Below are positions 1-11,257 of a stretch of 64,000 nucleotides of DNA, in pieces. The stretch is from Pholiota molesta. Lineage: Eukaryota > Basidiomycota > Agaricomycetes > Agaricales > Strophariaceae. Within the stretch, counting starts at the first letter, position 1. Each line of letters starts with the position of its first letter. A program made the position numbers and the translations under genes. Below the pieces are notes generated by a model that saw only the letters and a program-made list of their open reading frames with translations, was not told the origin of the DNA and ran no database searches. The stretch is from contig JACGCK010000001.1 of the NCBI GenBank assembly GCA_014925825.1, forward strand, positions 1,054,001 through 1,118,000, in the 5' to 3' direction.

Positions 1-466
1 CCGTATACTTGACTGCCCACCAAGGTCCCAAACTTGGAATTTAATGTTCTTATACTGTACGATATTCAGCGTTGTATAATCTAGTTGAGAAAAGCATACT
101 TGCCTCTACAGTTTCGACATTGAAACCAATCGCTTTAATTCGTGATCAGCACAAAAGTCAGGGGAATACAGCTCAAGAATTACTTGGTATAGTAGAAACA
201 ACTTCTCCAATCTAAGAAAGGATTTGTAAGGGGTTTATCCAATAGGACAGAGCAAGAATTACAGACCTGTAGTCGGTAGAGGATCGTAGTCTATACAATC
301 GGGACATAAGCGGTGAGCCGGAGCACAGGAGAAGCGGCTACGTAGCACAAGCACATACCTTTCCCGCAGAGTCCAGTCCCAGCATCAGAATGCGTACATC
401 CTGATCCTTACTCCATCGAACCAGCGACGTGAGGGAGGAGAATAAAGTGGATATTGATAGACCCAT
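1..466 (-). CDS. ARL1: ARL1 small GTPase, 5' part, runs off left end
   Basis: Arf-like GTPase of the trans-Golgi, expected to recruit GRIP-domain golgins. The start ATG is at 466-464, giving MGLSIS with a Gly2 for myristoylation. Exons read on the minus strand are 466-359, 290-267, 211-184, 132-104 and 54-1, the last leaving the window. Joined, they give GLDSAGK (P-loop), TTILYRLQ, IGEVVSTIPTIGFNVETVE (switch 1) and YKNIKFQVWDLGGQSSIR (switch 2, WDLGGQ). The WSKDQDVRILMLGLDSAGK block and the RLQIGEVVSTIP block favour Arl1 over Arf1. Three consecutive exons are only 24-29 nt. The intron 103-55 has a GC donor (GCAAGT). The gene diverges from the WKF-domain gene at 701. Confidence 0.9.
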
Positions 467-700
467 AGCGCAGAGACCGTGAAGGGCGTAAGAGTGAGAA
501 AGTGGGAGAGACGAAGACGGAAATTGGCTTTCGGCAGTGTTAGTGAGCAGGGAAATGACATGAAATTCATGTCCACGTGAGCGCCTTATAACTGGCATGT
601 CAATGTCAAATACCGCGTCTTCAGCAATTTCTCGGACACCGGTGCACCGCCCTCTCCCATTCCCAACTGTTAATCTAAAGCGAAGCTGTTGCTCTAAACT
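467..700. promoter_or_regulatory. Divergent promoter ARL1 / WKF gene
   Basis: A 234-bp spacer between two start codons pointing away from each other. It holds a CACGTG palindrome at 574-579. No clear TATA box is visible. The shared-promoter role is inferred from position only. Confidence 0.45.
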
Positions 701-1785
701 ATGGGGAAGGCCACAACGAGTGGAACCACTGCAACTGACAGTCACAAAAAGTCGAAATCAAAGAAGGATCCACATCCCGCAAAAGATTTGAGCGAAACGA
801 CGACGCCGAAGGATTCGGCCTCTTCTGTAACCGAATCTAAGGACCTAGGTACTACCCTCGCACCCGAGGCGACAGGATCTCAACCCAAAAAAGTATCCAA
901 GAAGAAATTGAAAAACCTGCCAAAAGCTTCACCTGAAGTTGCCGAAACACTGGCAATCGCTGTAGAATCACCAAAAAAGAGCAAGAAGCGAAAACACAAA
1001 ACAGAGGACCATGACTCTCAAAAAGACGACGGGATCATCTCGAAAAATGGTGTAGAAGAACCTCCGAAGAAAAAGCACAAAAACAGGACAGAATTTGCGG
1101 ATCCCAGAGCAGATTCGACACTCAATGCCCAGTCTCGCAAAGGTACGTAAGGCTTCTTTTCCAAGGTCTATGGTATTTTATTTTGTCTTGGCTATAGCTC
1201 TGGAATATGCATTTTTGCAGATGAATCGTCCTTCCAAGTGGAAATTCAACAAGGCACGACAGAACTGGCTTATTAGGAATATATGGAATCCTGACGCAGT
1301 GAGTAGTCTGGTCCTCGAAATCTTGTTATCTCAATACTAAACAGCATCTTAAGATATCGGATATCTACTTCCCTTTTGTCTTAAAATACCTTACCAACGT
1401 ACAAGGAGGATCACGCGAAGTATGTTTGCTAAATTCACCGATATTCCTTCTGGTAACTCATACGATTTTTAAATAGAAATTGAAGGAATCTTGTCAAACA
1501 TACCTGAAGCTTCCAGAGGTTACAAAAACAGCACAAACCGATGAAGCTGTCCCATTGACTCCAAAGAGCATTCTCAAGACCCCCTCATCAACTGCAAAGC
1601 CAACACCGGGACCGCTTATCGATCCTTCTCCGACCACTGGAACACTGATTGCTTCAGATTCGGTCCTCCCTCCAACAGCAGCCACCAGTTTATCTGCAGA
1701 ATCCTTGGCTGCCATCAGGCGAAAACGTGCTCAAACTCTATATGACGCATTATGCTCTGACGCATCAGCAAGTGTGGAAACATGA
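701..1785 (+). CDS. WKF-domain nucleolar protein (C7orf50-like)
   Basis: Four exons: 701-1142, 1198-1298, 1354-1419 and 1477-1785, about 305 residues with no frame break. The first ~145 residues are Lys/Ser-rich with several basic clusters (KKSKSKK, KKSKKRK), as expected for a nucleolar protein. Exons 2-3 encode the family block ALEYAFLQ, then PSKWKFNKARQNWLIRN and SDIYFPFVLKYLTNVQGGSRE, which is the WKF domain seen in human C7orf50 and in many fungi. The acceptor at 1197 was preferred over the one at 1220 because only it keeps the WKF frame. The Ser/Thr/Pro-rich tail is not conserved. A role in ribosome biogenesis is inferred from the family; no catalytic function is known. Confidence 0.82.
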
Positions 1786-2393
1786 TATCTTCACTCATAC
1801 ATACCCTTTGGAAAGATAGCTCTCGCAGAACATCTGCAACGCCCAACCCCTTCGGAATCATGGATCTTGTAAGAGGATGATTGCCCATCTCTTTGTGTTT
1901 TGTTTCAAACGACATTTCTAACGATCCCCGAGAATAGCAAGCGGAGAAAATGCTCAGTTGCATAATGCTTAATAAAATTGATCTTTCCATTGAAGGAATA
2001 TTATCACCGCTTAAGCCTCGGGTTTTTGGCACATGTTAAAGTTGAATTATGGCTCTGCGACATTCACATCCAAGTAGGGGGACTCGGAACCTGCTCAGAA
2101 TAAATCCAATTCTCATTTTTGCATCTTCTCGCAAGTCAATTTGTACAAGCAAATTGCAAATGAACGTTCTGAACAACCGGCCATTGTCCTCCATTGTTCT
2201 TCTAGTGTCCAGGTGGTGTCCAGGGAGCATTAGACCTTGAGCAGCTGAGCTTGAGCGCTTGAGCGCTTGAGTCAAGTTGAGTGTGGTAAGTATATTGATT
2301 AGAATTTGTTTGTCTTGGCATTGCGGCGCGTAATTGGCACCCAATCAAGCGCCACCTATCTTGTAACCCACCACATCACTAAGTACTGAAGCC
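1786..2393. other. Intergenic, short TTGAGCGC tandem
   Basis: No convincing gene. At 2251-2271 there is a tandem of the 8-mer TTGAGCGC (two full copies plus TTGAG). Immediately upstream, 2236-2250 (CTTGAGCAGCTGAGC) is repeated exactly at 48414-48428. The minus-strand open frames here have no recognisable protein character. Confidence 0.4.
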
Positions 2394-4540
2394 ATGGCGG
2401 ACGAGGAGCTCAAGCTCGTTGCCACAACGGCCTTCAGAACTCTCATTACAACGCGCAAGCTCAAAACCCCTGTTACTTCTATGGAATTGCTCACGAGCGT
2501 TATGACTACCAAAATCCCCAAGGACTTCTGCCGCACGCGAAGACCCCCAAATTTCGACTCACAGACCTCACTCGGTTCGAAAATATCATTGAAGATCTCT
2601 CAAATACATGGACCGATGGTGTCATTATCTTTTCACGCGATAATTCTACCAGAGGAATGATGATCTGGGAACTGTCGACCTCTCAACCAGTAGGACCCAG
2701 CGGTCAACCGCTACTTGGGGCTGGCCATTCCTCTCTTGGAGGCGGTTCTGACCTATCTGGGTTCAACTCCAGAAAAAGGAAGAGAGTTATTGATGAAGAC
2801 GCTGATTCTGCTGCTGGCGACGATGAAACTCTGTTGGAGGAGGATGACCCAGCAGACGCTTCTTCCTCAACCCTGGCCAACTTGAATGCAGATATGAGAG
2901 AGGTTTACACCATCCTTCAATCAAGTACAGCAAAGGGGCGCCTCCTTGCTGAACAAGTTAGCCACTTTAACAACATTGATGTGTGTCTCGCAGACCTAAC
3001 ACCCCATTACTATATTCCAGTTTCGTTCCAAAGAAGATACTTTGATCCTATATGCACTCATATCACGAAAGAAGATTGCGCCAAAGCCCGTCGCTCGGCT
3101 TCGGCTGGAGGCCAGTCCTCATATATCCCTTCTGGGAACAACGAACCGTCACCCACAAGTATCTGCGACCGCGTTCATTTTCGTCCTCTCATTCGCCCTC
3201 ATACCGACGTTACTCTTGGCCATTGCTCATACCTCAATACATGCTATTCCGAACCTACATATGCCCAATCCCCCTCCATACATCCTTCCTTCGCACAGAA
3301 TCAAAGCCATGGTGTTCCTCCCAACACTCGTGGACCTGTATCACTGCCGTCAGGACTGGGCGCTGGCGGTAGGGGTAAAGAGAAAGCGCCCTGTCGATAT
3401 CTCCATTATGAAATTGATTGGGATGGAGGAGATGGCGAGTGGCAGAAGGAAAGGAAGCCCCATAAGAAGACGCACAGGCTTTCCATAGGATTGGGGCCAA
3501 CGGGACAAATAACAAAGCCGGTCAGTGAAATACGATTCAAGACATCTCATCGGTCAATCTTAATTTGAAGGGGTTCATCTAGCTTCCTCCTCAGTGGATA
3601 AATTGTGATCTACGCACGTTTGACTACTCAACCTTAGGTAAATTCCATGTTATCATGGCCGACCCACCTTGGGACATACACATGAGCGTCCGTATTCACG
3701 TATAATCAACTTCCGAATACAACCTGACTTTTTCGCATTATATAGCTTCCTTACGGTACTATGAACGACGACGAAATGCGTAGAATGCCAATTCCTATGC
3801 TTCAAGACGAAGGCTTCCTTTTCTTGTGGGTTACTGGTCGAGCTATGGAGGTTGGACGTGAATGTCTGAAAGTGTGGGGCTATACCCGTATTGATGAAGT
3901 CGTTTGGGTAAAAACTAATCAGGTTGGTCCTTTCTGTAAATTTCCACCTTGACTCTAATTGTAACTATATAATCTAGTTGCAACGCGTAATACGAACTGG
4001 ACGGACTGGCCATTGGCTAAACCACACGAAAGAGCATATGCTCGTTGGTATCAAGACCGTTACGGACTCAAAAGGGGCATTAAAGTTCCCCACTTGGGCT
4101 AATCGATCACTGGATACCGATGTCATTGTATCAGAGGTCAGAGAAACGAGTAGAAAGCCAGAAGAAGTGTACGGCCTAATTGAACGGATGTGCCCTGGGG
4201 GACGAAAAGTTGAAATTTTTGGGAGGAAACACAATACCCGTCCTGGGTAAGTACTTCGTGTGGTTCTTATTGCCATGACCTTTTTTTTCGGCGAAGATCG
4301 TTACTAATTTCCCTGTGTCTTTTTCACCAGCTGGCTAACTCTGGGTAATCAACTGGGTCCAGATCAAATATACGAAGAAGATCTTGCATTGAGGGTTAAA
4401 TCCAAGTATGTATCAACGTGACCTTTTCCAGGCCCTACAAGAAGTTGCTCACTCCGTCCTTTGTGCATAGATATCCAGACCGACCTATCAAAGTGCCCAC
4501 ACCACATTCCAATGCTAATACTCGCCCAGGATTGCCATAG
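2394..4540 (+). CDS. IME4: METTL3/IME4 m6A RNA methyltransferase catalytic subunit
   Basis: Adds N6-methyladenosine to mRNA with SAM, normally paired with a METTL14-type subunit. Exons: 2394-~2498, ~2543-3520, 3583-3687, 3746-3922, 3978-4246, 4331-4405 and 4471-4540. The core is intact: ADPPWDIHM (catalytic DPPW), [58 protein letters not shown] and WLTLGNQL. An upstream CCCH-type pair is visible: C-x7-C in [10 protein letters not shown], then [24 protein letters not shown], and CRYLHYEID after an insertion of about 50 residues. The N-terminus is uncertain: the frame changes near 2500, through either a weak short intron (2499-2542) or a missing base. The start at 2394 (MADEELKLV) is the only good ATG. 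Confidence 0.9.
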
Positions 4541-5126
4541 ACTCCATGATAATAGTCCACGGATATATATCTGTCCGCACGCATTACACATGCGGATACC
4601 TATTAATTTGTAACACCAGGTTTTATTATGCTCATCTTGGCTTTGCCATGCTATGCTATCCTTTTGTTTGTCTTTTATGTCGTGCATTTGTATATCGGAC
4701 TGTAGGAATAGTACTTTCGTGTTGGTTGGTTGTCTATAATATAGAATTTCGGGATCACATTTGTCATTATAGCTCATGCGTTCGGTACCTGACGTGTGTG
4801 GGTGTTTGAATCACTAACTATTATACCACCAACAACTTGCCAACCCGATCACGATCCTTGATAGACGAAGGTTCATATTATGTCCATACATACACATTAA
4901 TCGCCAATACATTAAATATTTATCTAAAAAGCACAAGCCCAATAAAATAACACCATCTCTCCATGCGTTCTAAATTCAAAAGGCCCTTGTTGTGTCGAGG
5001 ATCTAGGAATATGTGCCAATTGAAAGCAACAAGTACCAGCAGGAAAAAATGAAGCAAAAGTGCCATGAAGGGATGGTTACGTAGATGGTATAGATATGGA
5101 TGAAAAAAGAAGCAAAATCCCACAAA
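4541..5126. other. Convergent 3' intergenic region
   Basis: AT-rich spacer between the 3' ends of the methyltransferase gene and the hydrolase gene. I see no gene here. Short open frames on both strands have no recognisable content. Confidence 0.4.
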
Positions 5127-6579
5127 TTACCGATCGAGTTCGTGCACAATGAGCTCATTCACTGCCTCCTTATTGTCAAGATATACTGAAAGAGAGGAAT
5201 AGTTTGAGTGCTTTGTTTGTGTTAAGAAGAAAAAGTAACATACCATGATGCCCAGCACCCTCAACGATGTACATCTTTCCGTTAGGATTACCGGCCTTTT
5301 TCAGCTTCCTTATGCTCTCCTCCCCACCAACGGGATCCATCCAATCGTGGTCGCCATATACGAAGGTCACGGACAGGTCTTTCCGTAGGGCATCAATGCG
5401 ATCAACGAGCGGTAAACGAGCATGAGCACCCGGCTCGAGGATGTGTGAGATACAATATTCTCCTGATCCTTTAGCGAGGGTGATGTTCATGATGTAGTCA
5501 TGGAGGTCGCGGATCTCGTCGGGCGTAAGACCACTGAAGCGGCGAGAGGAATACTATCAAAGGTTGTGTTATTTGGCAAGCTCTATGTCCAAAGAATATA
5601 GCTTACCTTGCCGATAAGCATTGGGCCCCAAAACAGAGTAGATCGAACAAGTTGGAACGGACTCCAGCCTTCTTCCCAGAGATAAGTTAAAAACCGGCGA
5701 GTGCGAGTCTCTTGTCTCTTTTTCTCTTTCTGCTCCTCTCGGATGTCCTCAACACGGCCTTTGGTTGCTCTATGAAAGGATGATTTTTCCCTGACGGGTG
5801 GCCTTGAGGCGTCCGTTCCGTCTGTCGAGGCCGAGGGGCCTGAGGCCATGGTCTGGCCTTGATCGTCCGTCAACTCTCTTGAGAGCTCAGAGTAGTTAGG
5901 GCCGCGAGCAACACCAGCAGGAGAAAGCAAAATGAGCTTATGCACTCGATCGGGGTATTTGAGCGCATATGCTACGCTGAAATAAGCGCCCAGAGAATGG
6001 CCGATGAGGGTCACCTTTGGCAAGCTCATTTGCGAACGCCACTCCTCAAGCGAGTCCACAAAGAAGGATTCGGCTTCTGCAACGCGTGCCGCGACGTTAT
6101 CGCGTTTTGCTTTCACGGTGAAGGGTACACGAGCGGAACGGCCCATGCCTAGCCAATCAAGCGCGAAGACGGAGGAACCCCGGCGAGCAGCCCATTCGGC
6201 CATTGGAGGAAAGTTATGGAAGAAGAATCCAAGGCCTGCGCCATATCCATGCAAAACTACGGCAGGTGGCGGCGCGTTTGGTGAAGGCGAGGTTGCTTTG
6301 ATAGCAAGCATGTTGAGGTAATGATTGGGTTTCGAGAGCTGCACGCGAGATGATGTCGCAAGTACTGGTTCTGAAGTGTCCGTTGAAGACGGCCGAAAGA
6401 AAGGGAGCCGCCTGAGAAGGCGTTCCTCCGCTATGGCGCTTTGCTTCTCGCCGACAGCCCACCTTGTGCGGTGTAAGAGGACTGAAGATCTTAGAAAAGA
6501 CAAACACTGACCAACTGCGCAGACTAGCGGTGAAAGCGGCTGGGATATCTCGTGCGGGAGGAAGGGCGGTGGACTCCAT
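5127..6579 (-). CDS. ABHD4/5-type alpha/beta hydrolase (lysophospholipase/acyltransferase family)
   Basis: Exons on the minus strand: 6579-6512, 6462-5607, 5553-5244 and 5185-5127. The nucleophile elbow is GHSLGAY, so unlike human ABHD5 the serine is present. The oxyanion block is VVLHGYGAGLGFFFHN. The acid is in VTFVYGDHDWMD. The His lies in GAGHHVYLD, which also forms the HX4D motif of the ABHD4/ABHD5/ICT1 family. Members hydrolyse or reacylate (lyso)phospholipids, and yeast relatives are Ict1, Ecm18 and the cardiolipin lipase Cld1. The start at 6579 (MESTALPP) with splicing at 6511-6463 gives SLRSWWAVGEKQ. The longer open frame without this intron loses the conserved reading. No frame break. 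Divergent from CWC21. Confidence 0.85.
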
Positions 6580-6764
6580 TGTTGAGGCACGGATGCGCCT
6601 GAGGGCGAAGGAGGCGAGGGAGGACGTGGTGGAGGTGCGATGCCCTGCCTGACTGCGTGCTGTGTCATTTATAACGAGAGCCCATCTACAGCCGTCCGTC
6701 CGCGTCACTGATATGCCCCGCGCACGTGCAATCCCGTTCGCACGCTCCCTTTCTCTCAACCACC
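6580..6764. promoter_or_regulatory. Divergent promoter hydrolase / CWC21
   Basis: A 185-bp spacer between divergent start codons, with a CACGTG palindrome at about 6723-6728 in the context GCGCACGTGCAA. Regulatory use is inferred from position. Confidence 0.4.
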
Positions 6765-8340
6765 ATGTACAACGGCATCGGTCTTACAACTCCGCGTGGA
6801 AGGTCCGTACCAACAGCTCTTTTCCTTGTATCTATCTAACGCGTCATGCAGCGGCACGAGTGGATACGTTGTCCGCAATCTCTCGACTCTACGCGTCCAC
6901 GAGAGGACCAATGACAAATCCGCTTGGGATACTGCTCCCCCAAAACACAGAGAGCCAGACGAGGCCATTCTCGAACACGAACGCAAAAGGAAGGTGGAAG
7001 TGAAATGCCTCGAGCTGCAGGATGAGCTCGAAGAAAAAGGGCACGTAATTTTGTATCTCTCCAATTTTTCTCGTACTCATATTTTCCATGTTACCAGTCT
7101 CGACGAATCAGAGATTGAAGCACAAGTCGACCAACTCCGTCAGAAGCTTTTAGCTAACCTCTCTGCATCTGCCCTCCCTACTCGCGGTCTCAAACCCTCT
7201 GATACCCATGGCATGGCTGCTGCAAAGAAAGCCGAGCTCTCAAAAATGGCCCGTGCTTTGGGCACGCGTGCTGACTACCAAGAAGGCGAAGCCTTCGACC
7301 GTGAAAAGCAAGAGGAAAACAGAATTAAACGGATTGCCGAAAGGGAAGAACGCGAACGGTCTAGAGCAGAGCACAAAGCCAAGATGACGGAGCAGAAGGC
7401 TAAATGGGAGGAGGAGCGCAAGGAGCGTGATAGGTTACGCCAGAAGGAAGAAGAGAAAAGGAGAGAGGAACGGGCTGCAGGAGGTAGAGATGCCAAGGCT
7501 GAAGAACGAGGAACTATTAGTATGCCTCCACCGCGTATACCCACCGGACCAAGACGAGAATACCAGGATAGGGACCGACCCAGTGACCCAGAATACCGCA
7601 ATCGCAGTCCGCCTCGTCGTGCTCCGCCACCTCCTCGCGATGACTACCGTGGAGTCAGAGACGGCCCTCGCCGCATGGACCCTCCACCTCCTCGTGGAGA
7701 ACCTCAAAGCTTCAGCAGCAAACGCGAAAGATCTTCTCGCTCTCCTTCACGCTCGCCATCGCCTCCACCTCGGAACAGGCGCCGTGTAATTCTCGTTCCC
7801 CTTCCCGGTCACCTTACCGGTCACCTTCTCGCTCAAGGTCCAGGTCTCCCCGATATCGTCCCGTTCGCGTTCACGCTCTCCTGTGCGGCGTCCCGCCCGC
7901 CCTTCTAGATCGCGATCGTCGTCCCCCAGGCGCATTGTGCCCCCAAAGTCTATTCCCCGTTCTCCGTCGCCTGTGCATGGCCGCAACCAGGTTCGTGGCC
8001 GATCATATTCTCGGTCACCTTCCCGATCGAGGTCGCGCTCTCCTCGGGGCCATACAAGTCCAGACGTGATGACTCGCGTTCGCGGTCGCCCTCTCGCTCA
8101 AGGTCACCTCCTAGACGCCCAGCCTATCGAGCAGACTCGCCACCGCGAGGTGGTCAGGTTCGTCAACTTCCTTCCCAACCATTATCATCTCGTCGAGGAA
8201 GAGCCGACTCTCGAGGAAGTAGTGGAGGAAGGAGAGCGCTTCAGAAAAAGGCCCGATCGAGATCCGCTTCAACAGGCTCTTCAATGAGTGTTAGCACTCG
8301 CAGCGGAATCAGCAAAAGTCGTAGTCGTAGCCGTGATTGA
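6765..8340 (+). CDS. CWC21: CWC21/SRRM2-type spliceosome protein
   Basis: Spliceosomal Cwf21-domain protein that contacts Prp8/Snu114 near the catalytic core. Exon 1 (6765-6802) gives MYNGIGLTTPRG, the almost invariant N-terminus. Exon 2 (6852-7040) gives SGTSGYVVRNLS and the VEVKCLELQDELEEKG block. Exon 3 starts at 7098 with LDESEIEAQVDQLRQKLL. Keeping that helix in register needs a GC-AG intron (7041-7097, donor GCACGT). Downstream come a charged coiled region and an RS domain that ends SKSRSRSRD-stop at 8338-8340. Between 7785 and 8058 the RS reading moves through all three frames. Two consensus introns (7786-7837 and 7991-8058) restore it, but three single missing bases would too. Confidence 0.85.
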
Positions 8341-9062
8341 GGCGTAGCTCAATCGTTTGACAACAGCATGCACGCCTAGATCATCATCTTCTCTTCCTGT
8401 ATAGTTTCATCAACTGCGACTGCTGTCCTGATGTGGTCGTAAAGAATGTTTTATAGTAGCTTATCCTCTTATTCTGATTGTGTGTCTTTGCCAATGCTCG
8501 GTCACACTTTGGCGAATTTCTATCGTTTTTTTGGTACATAGCTTCTGTCATAGCATAGCCCGAGCATAGCCAGGTATGCAAACTTGATCTGTTGGCCAGG
8601 TTGCGCTCCAGAATGATGATGATCCGTGGTGGCCGTAGTCATAACTTCGGTTACCGGAGACTTAAGTACTCAAGCTAATGGAGACACTGGACAGTGGTTT
8701 ATGTGCGTTCGAACCTCCCTTCCAATTCCAATTCAGAAGTTGCATCAAAGGTAACGAAGCGTACTCAAGTACTCCATTTTATGTTATTTTCAAGGGAAAT
8801 CGACACCTATGTAAGCGCTAAGTGGCTATGTATATCTAAAATTAGAAGCCATCATGATTGCTTCAAGGGGTAAGTAAGGATGCAAGGATGCCCGATATCT
8901 GCAGCCTCTGTGATGCCGGGCTTGGGAACTTCTCAAAGGATATAGTGGAGGTTCGAAATACCAGGGAATACCAATCTTGCTGCAAGCCTTCGGCACTGAC
9001 TTTTATTTAGTGATCACAAGTAATTTGGGATGAGGCTCCGTACACCTCTCCTCCAAACGGCT
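8341..9062. other. Intergenic, no gene seen
   Basis: CWC21 3' flank and promoter side of the MFS gene. It contains a trivial GGATGCAA direct repeat near 8877-8892. I see no gene in it. Confidence 0.4.
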
Positions 9063-11257
9063 ATGCCAGCGGGCCACGAAAACCAGGACGTAACATTGGC
9101 TTCGCCTGGCAGTAGCTCTTCTGATGAAGACACAAAACCAACATCTCTGGAGGTGGAGGAGACTTCGAGCTCGCCCAAACGAGATTCGAGATTCTGGCTC
9201 GTCTTCCTGGCCAACCTGCTCGTCGACTTCCTTCCAGCGCTCGACTTGGTGAGTGGTTTTCCACCCCAAACGGTTTCCGTTAAATGCACATCGCTCATCA
9301 TCCTCTTTAGACCGCTGTCTCGACTGCTCTACCAACAATCGTCGAGCACCTTCATGGGACCGATTTCATATGGGTTGGAAGCGCCTACACAATCGCCTCA
9401 ACAGCTATCCTCCCGCTGGTAGGAGGTCTGGCAGCTACGCTGGGTCGGAAGCCTATCCTTCTAGGATTCATAGTGTTCTTCGCGCTGGGCTCTGCGATAT
9501 CTGGCGCTGCAACGAGCATGGATATGCTAATAGCAGGGAGAGGTATGTACATCATTGCTCAATTCCTTTCAATGGTGCCTTATTAAATGACGTTGTGATT
9601 CATGACGCTTGCAGTGATTCAAGGCATCGGAGGCGGTGGTTGTTTGTCGGTAACAGAGATTATCTACTCTGACTTGGTCCCACTACCGGAGCGGGGAAAG
9701 TTCCTGGGATTATTGCCTCGTGATTATCATTTACATCCTTCATTTTGCACGGCTGACTCGGTTCTGCATATCAATAGTGTATGGGCGTTGGCATGGTGTG
9801 TTTCCTATACAATTCCCGTTATCATGCATTGATTTATTTCTCTGTAGCGCTATAGGACCACCTGTTGGAGGATCTTTAGCTCAGTCCGGATCGTGGAGAT
9901 GGCTGTTCTACCTGAACATACCGATTTGCGGGGTAGCATTCACACTGGCGCTTCTATTCCTAAACGTACAGACACCCCGACAGGGATTCAGAAATATGTT
10001 GGAACAGATGGATTGGATGTAAGTACCTCCATGACCAATTCAATTATATCTAACAATTGCCATTCGCTAGCGGGTTGGTCCTCATTATTACGGGAACCAC
10101 CTCAGTCAGTCTCGCTCTGGCCTGGGGAGGGGATAAGTTCCCATGGAATTCGTATCAAGTCCTTCTCTCACTTTGTGTTGGATTTGCCTGCCTTATGGCT
10201 TTCTTCTTCGTCGAGTTTAATGTGGCAAAACATCCTACCGTGAGTACTGCTGCTGTTGGGGAGAAACCTCATTGCATGAGCTTACATTCTCTTACAGATT
10301 CCTCCGTTTATTCTCAAGAATAGAACGACAATTAGTGGGTATGTGGCACCACCGCCCACGAATCTTATTGCGATCTGATAGCCATGTAAAGATTTATAGG
10401 AACTGCTGTACACGGGCTCGTGTCTATGGCAGCCATTTGTGAGTCTTGTATAACGTTGTTACAACAGGACATTACCGACGCCCAATGATCCCCAGTTTAC
10501 CTTCCAGTTTATTTCCAAGCATCTAAGCTCTCATCTCCGATGAAATCCGGGACAGAGCTGTTAGCTTTCGCATTGATGATTCCATTCATGGCCATCATTG
10601 CAGGCGTGTCTATAGAACATTTTAACCGCTACAGGCCTCAAAACTTGATCGGATGGATCTTCATTGTAATCGGATTTGGTCTGCTCACGATGTTAGAGCC
10701 TGGCACTTCAAGAGCGATTTCTTCGGCCTACCAAGTCATCCTTGGAATTGGCTTCGGAATTCTTTGGATAGCTACACAATTTCCTGTGATGGCACCTTTG
10801 CCGGTCTCGAACAACTCTCATGCATTAGCATTCTTTACGTTTGTGCGAGTATTCGCCCAGGTGCGCCTTCGCCCGAATTACGGAGCACGGCTAAGACTCA
10901 CCTAGTCATTGTTTTCAGAACTGGGGAACCGTTATCGGGGGTGCTGTTCTTCAGAATGTCCTGGCGGATCGCCTTCCACTCGAGGTTCTCGCCGCCCAAT
11001 CAGGCCCTCAAATTATATATTCCCTAATACCCAAAATCGGCCAATTGCCCCTCGAAACACGAGTAGAGGTACAACAGGTGTACGCCGATGGGCTGAGAAG
11101 TATCTGGTATGCTATGCTTGGCATATCCATCCTGGGCCTTTTATCATGCCTTTTCATGCAAGAGGTAGAGATGAGGAAGGCTCTGGATGAGACTTGGGGA
11201 TTGCAGGAACCGTCGGAAGTAAGAAACAGGAGGAAGGATGCTTCAGCTACTGTGTGA
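9063..11257 (+). CDS. DHA2-type MFS transporter, 14 TM segments
   Basis: Plasma- or vacuolar-membrane proton-coupled exporter. Exons: 9063-9248, 9311-9542, 9615-~9714, 9778-9795, 9848-10018, 10071-10239, 10298-10334, 10400-10438, 10496-10860 and 10919-11257. DHA2 marks are GGLAATLGRKPIL (motif A region), RVIQGIGGGG (motif B), AIGPPVGGSLAQSGSWRW (motif C) and FYLNIPI. The protein has about 14 hydrophobic helices and a Ser/Asp/Glu-rich N-terminus. Exon 4 is only 18 nt (VWALA). The donor before it is not GT: the in-frame junction falls at TT/GCCTCG, so that site needs RNA evidence. The donor GTGGGT at 10335 was chosen because it alone keeps frame into exon 8. An in-frame ATG at 9030 is an alternative start. 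The substrate is unknown; drugs, amino acids and siderophores are all known in the family. Confidence 0.85.

Noticed and set aside
2978..3021. Possible 40-nt intron (GTGTGT, CTAAC, TTCCAG) in the methyltransferase
   Set aside because: Signals look good, but removing it would destroy the conserved zinc-finger frame downstream.
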